Source of the DNA: a virus
Virus record (IMG/VR): IMGVR_UViG_3300035179_000013
Coordinates: 1-51,725 of that record
Length of the DNA stretch: 51,725 nucleotides
Strand: one strand, 5' to 3'
Shown here: positions 22,214-29,622 of the stretch, piece by piece
Position numbering within the stretch: position 1 is the first letter of the stretch
Layout of the letters: every line of letters starts with the position of its first letter
Notes under the pieces: generated by a model
Told to the model about the DNA's origin: nothing
The model's database searches: none
Seen by the model: the letters and a program-made list of their open reading frames with translations, nothing else
Translations under genes and position numbers: made by a program

Positions 22214-22471
22214 ATGTCGAAAAGAAAGAAAGCCCTCCCAGAAGAGGAAGAAGAAGTCAATCTAGGATATCATTTACGTGACCGAGACGCAGACGAAGCC
22301 AAAGCGCCAGAGGCAACCGTTTCCGTTGAAACCCGAATCGCTGAGACAAGTTCCGCCGGTGTCACGACCAAGCATTGTGTCTTCTGCAATGCAAAGAGCA
22401 CAGACTTCACACAGCCTGGGAAAGACCTTCGAGGGAAATGGATCTGCCCTGAATGCGTCGTGCTAGTCTAG
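22214..22471 (+). CDS. Zinc-ribbon protein (85 aa)
   Basis: The N-terminus is basic then strongly acidic (KRKKALPEEEEEVNL). The C-terminus carries CVFCNAKSTDFTQPGKDLRG followed by WICPEC, two CxxC knuckles about 20 residues apart that form a zinc ribbon. It lies five bases after the methyltransferase gene and may be co-transcribed. Function is unknown. Confidence 0.6.
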   Translation: MSKRKKALPEEEEEVNLGYHLRDRDADEAKAPEATVSVETRIAETSSAGVTTKHCVFCNAKSTDFTQPGKDLRGKWICPECVVLV

Positions 22472-22482
22472 GGTGATCTGGT

Positions 22483-22716
22483 TTGCCGAAAGAAGTTCAT
22501 GTTCCCCATCTTTTCTGCTTCCGCTGTGGTAAGCAGGGTATGGTCTACCAGACACAGGAATCCGTCCAGACACCACGCGGCCGCCTAGAACTCCCCTGGT
22601 ACAAATGCCGGAACTGTTTCGAACGCTGGTTCGAATACGCTGACTGCCTAGCGTATGTTTTCGCTTCAAGCACAGGCCAAACCCAACTACCCACTGTTGC
22701 CGAGACTGAAAAGTGA
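22483..22716 (+). CDS. Zinc-ribbon protein (77 aa)
   Basis: TTG at 22483 is preceded by GGTGAT, a perfect match to the archaeal anti-Shine-Dalgarno complement, which fixes the start. CFRCGKQG and KCRNCFERWF form a zinc ribbon. It follows another zinc-ribbon gene and overlaps the next start. No specific family was recognised. Confidence 0.6.
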   Translation: MPKEVHVPHLFCFRCGKQGMVYQTQESVQTPRGRLELPWYKCRNCFERWFEYADCLAYVFASSTGQTQLPTVAETEK

Positions 22717-23042
22717 TGAGCCGTCAGAGAAGGAAACATTTCGAGAGGATCCACACGAAACGAGCGAAAGCTGGATTTCCCCGTGTCAGCCCAAGCATTC
22801 TCCATAATGACGGAACCATTGAAGCGGCGCCACAGCAACGATACAGAGTCGTTCTCTCCCCGAGATTTCAAGATCAACTGCGAACTCTAAGCTCAACGGA
22901 CCAGCAGGAGATCATGGGGGCTGCCGAGAAACTCGCGGAGAATCCCTACCGAGGCAGGCGAATCATCGCCTCTCCGTTCGAGCGTATTCATGACTGGCTT
23001 CTCTGGCTCTGGCATGAACTGAGATTTCGTCTCCGAATCTAA
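22713..23042 (+). CDS. RelE/ParE-like domain protein (109 aa)
   Basis: Residues 45-90 (YRVVLSPRFQDQLRTLSSTD, ...EKLAENPYRGRRI) follow the RelE/ParE toxin pattern (y.v.ls..f...L..L......i...i..L..nPy.g). The N-terminal 40 residues are basic, and the C-terminus (WLLWLWHELRFRLRI) is short and unusual. No antitoxin gene was recognised beside it, so it may be a domesticated or decayed toxin fold. Confidence 0.55.
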   Translation: MMSRQRRKHFERIHTKRAKAGFPRVSPSILHNDGTIEAAPQQRYRVVLSPRFQDQLRTLSSTDQQEIMGAAEKLAENPYRGRRIIASPFERIHDWLLWLWHELRFRLRI

Positions 23043-23127
23043 ATCACGGTCACAGCTTATTCTGTGCGCATATTAGTTGTTAGAATGAAGCACGGTTAGT
23101 TCGTCGCAGCCCAGCGGCGAACATACT

Positions 23128-23159
23128 GTGGCAACCGTCGCAGACACTTCTCCGTTAAT
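23128..23159 (+). other. Candidate first exon of the portal gene
   Basis: GTG at 23128 opens MATVADTSPLI in a frame that stops at 23170-23172. Sequences of this kind commonly precede the GLxWFxNP block of portal proteins, and that block is found, without a start codon, at 23907 onwards. The exon boundary is inferred and not defined to the base; an 'ATT' end near 23159 would join in frame with AAT CGC ACA GGC. Confidence 0.35.
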
Positions 23160-23621
23160 TCAAGCAAGTTGAGGTCGGTTCATTTGTACTCGACCATCAT
23201 ACCGGGAGTTGAGTTCACGCATTCTATGATAGAGGCTGTCCCGATATTCCCATTCATCAGCCGATAACGGCAAGCCTCTGTAATGAGTCCTAGAGATTAG
23301 ATCAAGCGCCATCTCACATTGCAGATTCTTGATTTTCAAGAACGGAGCAATGGCATGAAGCAACCGCCCAGCTTGCTTGGCGACTACGGTGTATTGCCAG
23401 TTATCGTGCAAAACCCTAACGTGCTTGGGCCTATTTCGGTTTAGATGAATATTGCCACCGAACTCGGCCTTGACCTCATCCAAGACTTGCCGACAATTGT
23501 TCGAGATTTTCACCTGAACGATGTAATGGTATCCTTTGCGAGTGGTAGCGCCTCGTTGACGGGCGATTATGATTGAACCTTCTCCGTCAATGAATCCGGC
23601 GAGATATGCTGGGTGAATCAT
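23160..23621 (-). CDS. LAGLIDADG homing endonuclease (153 aa)
   Basis: ATG at 23621 opens MIHPAYLAGFIDGEGSIIIA, with the LAGLIDADG-type motif LAGFIDGEGS at residues 7-16. The following sequence (YHYIVQVKISNNCRQVLDEV, GGNIHLNRNRPKHVRVLHDN) fits the single-motif family that acts as a homodimer on near-palindromic DNA. The enzyme promotes lateral transfer of its own gene. It is transcribed against the portal gene, which excludes an intein. A longer reading from 23759 is less likely. Confidence 0.85.
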   Translation of the reverse strand: MIHPAYLAGFIDGEGSIIIARQRGATTRKGYHYIVQVKISNNCRQVLDEVKAEFGGNIHLNRNRPKHVRVLHDNWQYTVVAKQAGRLLHAIAPFLKIKNLQCEMALDLISRTHYRGLPLSADEWEYRDSLYHRMRELNSRYDGRVQMNRPQLA

Positions 23622-23894
23622 GGTCACAGCTTTGAGAGCTTTGACAAAATAACTGAGAGAGGTGAGTGAAAGAAGTTTGGTTTCAGCACTTCGAATAGCT
23701 AGTGCTGACCCCCTAGTTCGGGACCGCTTAAACCGTCTAGAGGATAATACCGTGACCAAAGGCGTAAGGGCTTAGGGCCCCGCTAAATGGACACGATTTA
23801 TCCTTGGTGGTGATTGCGCTCAGTTAATTCTGACGCAACTACAAGGACGAGCGCGAATTCCCGAGGCGGGCTGTAATGACAGAAAGCCTCTGCG
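23160..23894 (+). other. Putative intervening sequence (intron-like) in the portal gene
   Basis: The interval separates a portal-like N-terminal segment from the main portal frame and carries a LAGLIDADG homing endonuclease gene on the opposite strand. Its right part (23622-23894), over 270 bases without a gene, is rich in possible helices: a 7-bp hairpin CAGCACT/AGTGCTG at 23684-23707, and a 14-nt palindrome TGCGATTAATCGCA at 23891-23904. Class (group I or bulge-helix-bulge) cannot be decided by eye. A simple endonuclease-gene insertion that broke the portal gene is the alternative. Confidence 0.45.
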
Positions 23895-23951
23895 ATTAAT
23901 CGCACAGGCCTGGATTGGTTTTACAATCCGCTGAAGGGTCAGCCTCGGTAT

Positions 23952-26900
23952 GTGGACGTGTATCGGCTTAGGTCACTTGCCGCGTCTGAATGGGTTTCAA
24001 TGTGTGTCATGACGATTATTGAAGAGGTTGCTCAGATTCCGTGGGAGATCATTCCGAAGGATCCTGCGATTCGAGATTCACCGCCCGAAGATGTCCTAGC
24101 AGACATTGAAGAAGCCACCTATTTCTTCAACAATCCTAACGATAACAAGGGCGAAACTCTGAACACGCTTCTTCGAGCGCTCATACGTGACAGCCTAGAA
24201 CTTGACGCAGCCGCATTTGTGAAAGGCTTCTCACTAAACAGCTATGTGCAGCATCCCGCAGGCGGATTCGAACTTAAACCCAAAGGCCAAAGACAACTCA
24301 GCGAACTCTTCTGCCGCGACGGCGCCAGCTTCCTCAAAGAAACCGATGCGAACGGCATCGAATACCGTTACTGGCAATACTCGTATTTGCATCCCGCCGT
24401 CGCACCAATCGAGTTCGACGTGAATGAGATTGCCTATGCGATGCGTTACAACCGCTCGTACAGCGTCTATGGTTGGGCTGAGATTCAAAGCGCCGAAACA
24501 ATTCTGAACTGTCTCATCAACTCGGCTTTCACGAACGCGACGATGTTCCAAGAATACGCTGTGCCAAGCGGCATCGTGAGCTTCACAGGCAACGAAGAAG
24601 ATGAGCAAAGACTCAAAGAATACTTCCGAACAGAAATCAAGGGACGATTCCACAAAGTCGCCATATTGAACAAAGAGGCGAAGTTCACTCCATTAACCTA
24701 CACGAACCGAGACTTGGAGTTCATCAAAGGCCAAGAATGGTTCGCTAAAATTATGTGGGCGATCTACAAACTCACACCAAGCGAAGTCGGCTTTACCGAT
24801 GATATTCGAGCTACAGGCAAAGCCATGTCCGCTCAAGGCACAATCCAAAAACGCAAAGCCATCCTGCCACTACTCAGACTCCTAGAACAGATCCTCAACA
24901 ATCAAATCCTGAATGAAATTTCTGACCGCATAGTTTTGTCGTTCAAATATGTTGACAAGGAGCAGGAAGCTCTCGATGACCAGATGGATTTACAGAAGAT
25001 CCAAGAGGGCTTACTGAAAATCAACGAGTACCGTGCACGCAAGAAGCTGGGGGCGCCTGTGAGTTGGGGTGAGAAACCCATGCAGATAACCCTAGCAGAA
25101 CTCAAAGCTCAGGAGCCCAAATTATTCGGCTCCCAGCCAAGAATGAATCCGCATGAAGGCATTCCAACTGGACCGGAAGAGAGTTTACCGAAAATACCTC
25201 TCACAGCGGAAGGCCAAGCCATCATTGAAGGCGCTAAGGCCTGGGGCGGAGTGCCAAGTGAAGGCTACGATTTCGCTGAAGGCTCACTCGGCGCCAACGA
25301 CCTCTACGCAGCTCCCGTTCTGACATGGGATAATAGAACTGGACAAGTGAAAGTTCTCCCACAAGCCACACTGATGATCCCAGGCCGACGCTACGTGAAT
25401 CGCCAAGGCGAAATCTTCGAAATCCCCGCTAAGAAGCCTCAACCTGTCAAGCCTTCGCTTCCGCAGAAAACAGGTGCGAAACGAGCTTTCAAGGACAGCG
25501 CACATGATGTTCTGAAACAATACCTCAAACCTAGAAGAGAACCTTTCATCGGTCCATACGCCGGAGTCAACAAGCCAAGACCGAAGCATCCAACAGCAGT
25601 AGGCGGCTCACCCACTGAATCCTTTCGTCTAGGCGACCTACTTCCCGGGGAAAGCTCAGAAGAAACTGAACGTGCCAGACAATCAGTAGCGCAATCACAG
25701 AAACCAGCAGCACGCGAGAATCTCGCCAGCGACAAAGATTACCCGATGGGCGCGTTAGGTTACAGGCCCGATGAACCTGTCAGAGACAACGACCTCGGCC
25801 CAGAACAAACTCGTGAGCAGATCCATCAAGGTCGCGTGAACAGGGAATATGAGCGACCCACGAAACCCTTCGGCCCCGTTCATGACACGGACACGCAACG
25901 CACAGGTCCTAAAGACTCCTACCAAGGCGGACCCGGAAACATACATGTCTACCCGCGACGGCAAGGCGGCCGCATACGCAAAATCGGCCATCCGCCACCC
26001 GGCGAAGGACCACAGTCAACAGGTGAAGTTTGGCGTGGCAAACAGCAGCGGAAAGAGAAGGTTGACCTGCATCGAGGCGGGATGGGTGCACATCGCTGGG
26101 AAAGAGACGAAACCAATGTGCCCATCGCAACTGTAACAGAAGAATCCGACGCCCACATAGATCCGCACTACATGAAGAAACCTTACCCGGGCCGACATCG
26201 AGAAATCACAGAAGGCGGCGGCTACGACGTCGAATCAAGAATCGTTCCCACACGAGCCGACAGCCCGAAGATCATTGACGCCTCGAAACCCCACGCCGAT
26301 AGACAGAAAGGGTTAGTTCCGAAAGCGAAGAAGCGAACAAGTCAACCTGACAACGCTCCAATAGCTCCATTAGCTAAGCCAAGAGAGAACTTGGATCCTA
26401 CGGGCGGAGCAGGCACAACGCAATCCCCAAGATTGAAACCTACTCCGACAATTCCACGCCCAGGAACAACTTATCCCCGCGACGTGCCACCTGTCGAAAT
26501 GGCCACATCTCCAAGCGGAGCCAAATATGTTCTCAGAGACAAACGGGGAGCTCCACCACCATTCAAACCCGCTGAGAGCACGCACACCGGAAGCCTCGGC
26601 CCAGACCATCGAGAAACCTTGGGCTATTTGGAACGTGACTTATCGAAAGTTCACGATGACGTGCAAAGAAGCGCGTTTGCTCCCAAAGCCCGCAAGCAAG
26701 TGAACGCGTATGATGCTCGACAGGAATGGAAAGGCGGCCGACTTGAAACCCATCTCATCCCAGCACCCAAGAAATCTGACATTCAGAAGCGAAGAAAAAT
26801 GCAACTAGCCAACAAAACAGTAATCGGCCCAGAACATGGCCATCCACCAGTCTTTCAGGGTTCAGTGGCAGCGGAACGTGGATTAGCTCGGAAACTCACA

Positions 26901-27140
26901 GAGATTATGAAAGCCTTCCGCGCTGGGAAGCTCAGCAGAGAACAATCGCTCAGCGAAGGCGTCAAAGCTATCGATCAGAACCAGGCCCGCATCACTGAAA
27001 TCGCCCGCAGCAAAGCCGGACGCCTAATCGGCAAAGAAATCTCAGAGCTCGCACCCGAAGTATCACGCCGCCTAGAACAAATTAGAACTCAAGCAATAGG
27101 CGACTTCGAGAACATACTCAAAGACGCAACAACCAAGTGA
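23952..27140 (+). CDS. Portal protein with long disordered extension and helical C-terminus (1062 aa as drawn)
   Basis: Residues 1-400 are portal-like: SLAASEWVSMCVMTIIEEVA, QIPWEIIPKD, the long helix after QGTIQKRKAILPLL, and EISDRIVLSFKYVD. In-frame codons upstream of GTG 23952 (TGLDWFYNPLKGQPRY) are clearly part of the protein but have no start codon, indicating an interrupted gene. Residues 430-960 are low-complexity, Pro/Arg/Lys/Asp-rich and probably disordered. The last 75 residues are helical (LTEIMKAFRAGKLSREQSLS) like the N-terminus of MuF/SPP1 gp7-type head proteins. At over 1000 residues it is about twice the usual portal size. It forms the DNA entry vertex. Confidence 0.8.
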   Translation: MDVYRLRSLAASEWVSMCVMTIIEEVAQIPWEIIPKDPAIRDSPPEDVLADIEEATYFFNNPNDNKGETLNTLLRALIRDSLELDAAAFVKGFSLNSYVQHPAGGFELKPKGQRQLSELFCRDGASFLKETDANGIEYRYWQYSYLHPAVAPIEFDVNEIAYAMRYNRSYSVYGWAEIQSAETILNCLINSAFTNATMFQEYAVPSGIVSFTGNEEDEQRLKEYFRTEIKGRFHKVAILNKEAKFTPLTYTNRDLEFIKGQEWFAKIMWAIYKLTPSEVGFTDDIRATGKAMSAQGTIQKRKAILPLLRLLEQILNNQILNEISDRIVLSFKYVDKEQEALDDQMDLQKIQEGLLKINEYRARKKLGAPVSWGEKPMQITLAELKAQEPKLFGSQPRMNPHEGIPTGPEESLPKIPLTAEGQAIIEGAKAWGGVPSEGYDFAEGSLGANDLYAAPVLTWDNRTGQVKVLPQATLMIPGRRYVNRQGEIFEIPAKKPQPVKPSLPQKTGAKRAFKDSAHDVLKQYLKPRREPFIGPYAGVNKPRPKHPTAVGGSPTESFRLGDLLPGESSEETERARQSVAQSQKPAARENLASDKDYPMGALGYRPDEPVRDNDLGPEQTREQIHQGRVNREYERPTKPFGPVHDTDTQRTGPKDSYQGGPGNIHVYPRRQGGRIRKIGHPPPGEGPQSTGEVWRGKQQRKEKVDLHRGGMGAHRWERDETNVPIATVTEESDAHIDPHYMKKPYPGRHREITEGGGYDVESRIVPTRADSPKIIDASKPHADRQKGLVPKAKKRTSQPDNAPIAPLAKPRENLDPTGGAGTTQSPRLKPTPTIPRPGTTYPRDVPPVEMATSPSGAKYVLRDKRGAPPPFKPAESTHTGSLGPDHRETLGYLERDLSKVHDDVQRSAFAPKARKQVNAYDARQEWKGGRLETHLIPAPKKSDIQKRRKMQLANKTVIGPEHGHPPVFQGSVAAERGLARKLTEIMKAFRAGKLSREQSLSEGVKAIDQNQARITEIARSKAGRLIGKEISELAPEVSRRLEQIRTQAIGDFENILKDATTK

Positions 27141-27184
27141 TTCAAATACTCATACCACAGCATTACTTCACTCTCCCACAATTA

Positions 27185-27411
27185 GGGTGGGGCTGGCAGC
27201 TCAGCCCGCAATGAGGGATACGACCGGGGCCGAAGGGAAATCGCTCTGAGCCTAGTCGCGTGAAATCTCGCATCCAGCGAGAAAGTACCGCGTGAGTTAC
27301 GGTTCAGCTCTCTCGTGAGAGAAAGGCGACTAGCCGGTGTTAACGGACGTGCCTCGGATTACGGTCTCATTGGTCGGGGCCCTGTGCGCTGGAAACGCAA
27401 CAGCCCCATCC
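27185..27411. ncRNA. Large structured RNA-like element of unknown class
   Basis: An 11-bp stem (27185-27195 with 27401-27411, one G-U) closes a 227-nt domain. Inside are 27199-27204 with 27246-27251 (6 bp), 27252-27259 with 27326-27333 (8 bp), hairpins 27266-27271/27277-27282 and 27309-27313/27318-27322, and TGCG/CGCA at 27385-27388/27396-27399. A further 6-bp pairing, 27210-27215 with 27366-27371, crosses the first inner helix and would form a pseudoknot. There is no open frame. Conserved RNase P, SRP and group I motifs were not found. It accounts for the gap after portal (27141-27441). Confidence 0.55.
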
Positions 27412-27441
27412 GCCCAGATCTTGCCTGATCCCACCTAGTCC

Positions 27442-27807
27442 TCAATTGTAGACCGTGTGGCAATTTGGACACATTTTCGTCCCTGTAACACCGACTGGCC
27501 TAAGCGACGTTCCGCATTGGGTACAGAAGCTAGTGGCCTGCGGTGTTGTGATCGGAACTCTCACAGGTGGTTGACTCACAGGGGCAACTTGCTTCTGCTT
27601 TCTTCGCCTAGCCCACTTAACGACCTCTATAACAATTGCAACTGGTAGACTGAAGTAGAACAGGGCTCCGAAGAGGTACACCAATGTCATCATCCCGGGA
27701 TCTACATGACCACTACCAAACTCGCCTGCCGCCGCAACTGCGCTAAACAATACCCACAGTACACCGCCGCCAATCATGGCGATGAAACCCCACCCAATGG
27801 GTCGCAA
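27442..27807 (-). CDS. Membrane protein with C-terminal zinc ribbon (121 aa)
   Basis: Two transmembrane segments are visible, about residues 5-27 (WGFIAMIGGGVLWVLFSAVA) and 42-63 (LVYLFGALFYFSLPVAIVIE). A basic stretch (KWARRRKQK) follows, and then a zinc ribbon CTQCGTSLRPVGVTGTKMCP with final CPNC near residue 113. Positive charges place the zinc domain in the cytoplasm. The gene opposes the surrounding structural genes and may be an accessory gene expressed in the integrated state. Confidence 0.65.
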   Translation of the reverse strand: MRPIGWGFIAMIGGGVLWVLFSAVAAAGEFGSGHVDPGMMTLVYLFGALFYFSLPVAIVIEVVKWARRRKQKQVAPVSQPPVRVPITTPQATSFCTQCGTSLRPVGVTGTKMCPNCHTVYN

Positions 27808-27913
27808 AATATCCGACCAATTTCAATCATCAAGTCGCGGCATAAGAGGGTTCTGTTACTCCCAAGTGACCGACCCATTCGAAATCCGGTCCAGTCATTC
27901 TTGAGGATGCTGA

Positions 27914-28057
27914 ATGTTTCGTTATCGAGTCAATTTCTTCGTAGGTGCCATCTCGAATGATACACAAAGACTTCGATCCGAAGAACTGTCGAACCAACAA
28001 TCATCGAGTTGTAAATCAGGGCCACGCAGTTTGGGATTTCTTAGAGACCATCAATGA
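27914..28057 (+). CDS. Mini-protein with FRYRVNFF motif (47 aa)
   Basis: ATG at 27914 follows GAGGATGCTGA and opens MFRYRVNFFVGAISNDTQRL. The eight codons of FRYRVNFF recur at 28282-28305 with only synonymous changes, which supports coding. It overlaps the next gene in another frame for about 100 bases, and its C-terminal half is low-quality, so the true extent is uncertain. Confidence 0.35.
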   Translation: MFRYRVNFFVGAISNDTQRLRSEELSNQQSSSCKSGPRSLGFLRDHQ

Positions 28058-28259
28058 GGGCACGCAATGGTTCTGTCATGATTGCCAAGTCATGTGGATG
28101 ATAGTTGAGAAATCAACGGACGTGCGAGATAAGATTCCCTTCGATGTCTACATGCGAACGAAAGAAGCAATCACGCGTTCAATGGTAGCCTGCGGCGATC
28201 TTGAACCGCATTACATGGAACAAGAAGCTCTTCTCAACTTGAGGTATCTTTTCGATTGA
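27957..28259 (+). CDS. Zinc-containing small protein (100 aa)
   Basis: ATG at 27957, preceded by AGGTG, opens MIHKDFDPKNCRTNNHRVVN; a GTG at 27945 is also possible. CRTNNH and WFCHDCQVMW supply one zinc site. The rest is helical (DKIPFDVYMRTKEAITRSMV). No family was recognised. It belongs to a run of small genes between portal and the MuF-like gene. Confidence 0.55.
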   Translation: MIHKDFDPKNCRTNNHRVVNQGHAVWDFLETINEGTQWFCHDCQVMWMIVEKSTDVRDKIPFDVYMRTKEAITRSMVACGDLEPHYMEQEALLNLRYLFD

Positions 28260-28278
28260 CTAAGGAAGATTTGGTGCA

Positions 28279-28404
28279 TTGTTCCGGTATCGCGTAAACT
28301 TCTTCGGCGAATACTGCCACGACTTCACCCCAATAGATCTACGCGTCATGATAGGTCTGAAGCTGGACGGTCTACTTGGCAAGAAACTGTCGTATGTTCG
28401 ATGA
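28279..28404 (+). CDS. Mini-protein with FRYRVNFF motif (41 aa)
   Basis: TTG at 28279 opens MFRYRVNFFGEYCHDFTPID and continues for 41 codons. The N-terminal motif matches that at 27914 with synonymous codon differences only. The two appear to be paralogues with diverged C-termini. The next tiny frame overlaps its end. No function is known. Confidence 0.45.
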   Translation: MFRYRVNFFGEYCHDFTPIDLRVMIGLKLDGLLGKKLSYVR

Positions 28405-28471
28405 GTGGCAGCTCTGCCCTCATGGAAGCAACTACTTCACCCATGAACCAGAACAACTAGCTGCAAGTTGA
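28394..28471 (+). CDS. Tiny hypothetical protein (25 aa)
   Basis: ATG at 28394 encodes MFDEWQLCPHGSNYFTHEPE and five more residues. The composition is protein-like, with CPH and a later histidine. It overlaps the upstream gene by 11 bases. At this size coding cannot be established from one sequence. Confidence 0.3.
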   Translation: MFDEWQLCPHGSNYFTHEPEQLAAS

Positions 28472-28478
28472 GCTACTC

Positions 28479-28712
28479 ATGAGATTGAAAGCCTTTGAAA
28501 TGCAATCTATGCTCGTCATCACCGTCGAAGTAATCGGCCTCAAGATAAATTGCCCAGAATGCAAACGCCCTCTCTACATTGGAAAGCCGTTGGTTACTGG
28601 CGAAGATTTGGTGAAGGCTTACGTTTTCCACAGTGACAAACACGGCTGCAACCCCGACCGCTTACACTTCGAACTCATGACCCGAACCATACCTGAAGCT
28701 GATATGGGTTGA
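28479..28712 (+). CDS. Small zinc-site protein (77 aa)
   Basis: It begins MRLKAFEMQSMLVITVEVIG and contains NCPECKRPL followed by HSDKHGCNPDRLHF, so a zinc site of Cys2-His-Cys type is possible. An internal ATG (MLVITVEV) may be the real start. The stop overlaps the TTG start of the next gene (TTGA). Confidence 0.55.
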   Translation: MRLKAFEMQSMLVITVEVIGLKINCPECKRPLYIGKPLVTGEDLVKAYVFHSDKHGCNPDRLHFELMTRTIPEADMG

Positions 28713-29023
28713 GCGTGCCCGTTGAAGATTTCTGGAAATCTCTCAAAGGTTTGCTTGCTCGCCTAGCTGACCTAGCGCATCACTTAACATGGAGCAGCGT
28801 GAACACAGCCATCCGTGAACAACTTGCAGTAGTCGAGGATGACTTTCAAACCGTAACCGGGGAACCGTCAGGCCGCAAACTCAACTGGACAACAATGGGC
28901 GATGATTTGGTTTGCGACATCTGCGAAGAGAACGAAGGCGAATACGAACTCGATGACGACTTTCTCCCAACCATGCCCGCGCACGTCAATTGCAGATGTT
29001 ACTGGGAGATTATAGCTGAATGA
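28709..29023 (+). CDS. MuF/SPP1 gp7-like minor head domain (104 aa)
   Basis: The C-terminal block CDICEENEGEYELDDDFLPT followed by PAHVNCRCYWEI is the hallmark of the phage Mu F-like/SPP1 gp7 family (C..C....G......P.H..CRC.w). The N-terminal helical part usually present in this family is missing here; comparable helices occur at the C-terminus of the portal gene 1.6 kb upstream. The protein probably acts in head assembly or DNA ejection. The start is TTG at 28709. Confidence 0.7.
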   Translation: MSVPVEDFWKSLKGLLARLADLAHHLTWSSVNTAIREQLAVVEDDFQTVTGEPSGRKLNWTTMGDDLVCDICEENEGEYELDDDFLPTMPAHVNCRCYWEIIAE

Positions 29024-29032
29024 TTCAGCTTC

Positions 29033-29506
29033 CTAAGCGCTGCTGGTCGGAGATTTGACCGCTTGAAAAATCTCAGCTTCCTTTAGGTCAGTCTGTTTTC
29101 CAGTTTTGTCTAGAATGTATCCTTTGAACTTGATGGCTGGACGGCCCTGCTTTCTTGTACTGAATCCCAAGATGAACATGTACTCCTCTTGAAGGGGGAA
29201 AAAGAGCCCTACTGAACTGATTCTCTTTTTAATGCCTTCCATCAGATCGTTTTCGTCTCCAAGATTCGGATAGAAGATTCCAACTTTCTGCTTGGCTCTC
29301 AAATCAACTAGATGTGCAACTTCATGAGTGAGAAGTTCGTTCACGTCTGTCCCGTGCTCATGCTCCAAGGCGAAGACTAACTCCTGCCAGCGGCCACGCC
29401 AGACCTGATCTACCAGCATATACTCGCGAATGGGTTCGGCCGTCTCTAACTTGGCTTGCTCTGCAAAATAACTGAGAACCAATTCCGTCCACTCGGCTTC
29501 GCTCAT
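29033..29506 (-). CDS. HExxH metalloprotease-like protein (157 aa)
   Basis: The core VNELLTHEVAHLVDLRAKQK has HEVAH, a zinc-protease motif, in a helix followed by a possible third ligand region (YPNLGDENDLMEGI). ATG at 29506 (MSEAEWTELVLSYFAEQAKL) is chosen because upstream codons to 29572 are AT-rich and look like promoter. It opposes the structural genes and is divergent from the methyltransferase. It may be an anti-host or regulatory protease; this is inference. Confidence 0.6.
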   Translation of the reverse strand: MSEAEWTELVLSYFAEQAKLETAEPIREYMLVDQVWRGRWQELVFALEHEHGTDVNELLTHEVAHLVDLRAKQKVGIFYPNLGDENDLMEGIKKRISSVGLFFPLQEEYMFILGFSTRKQGRPAIKFKGYILDKTGKQTDLKEAEIFQAVKSPTSSA

Positions 29507-29622
29507 ATCCCATCTGATTTTTTGATTGAAGTGATTAGAGAAATCCGAGAATAAAGTAGAAAAATAAACCAATTCGGCATCGGAATATCTCTGTCGGGGA
29601 TCCAGAATAAAACGCTTAGGCC

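Noticed and set aside
23160-23621. Intein in the portal protein
   Set aside because: The endonuclease gene is on the opposite strand and not in frame with portal.
27185-27411. RNase P RNA, SRP RNA or group I intron
   Set aside because: The conserved core sequences of these RNAs were not found; the interval also does not interrupt a reading frame.
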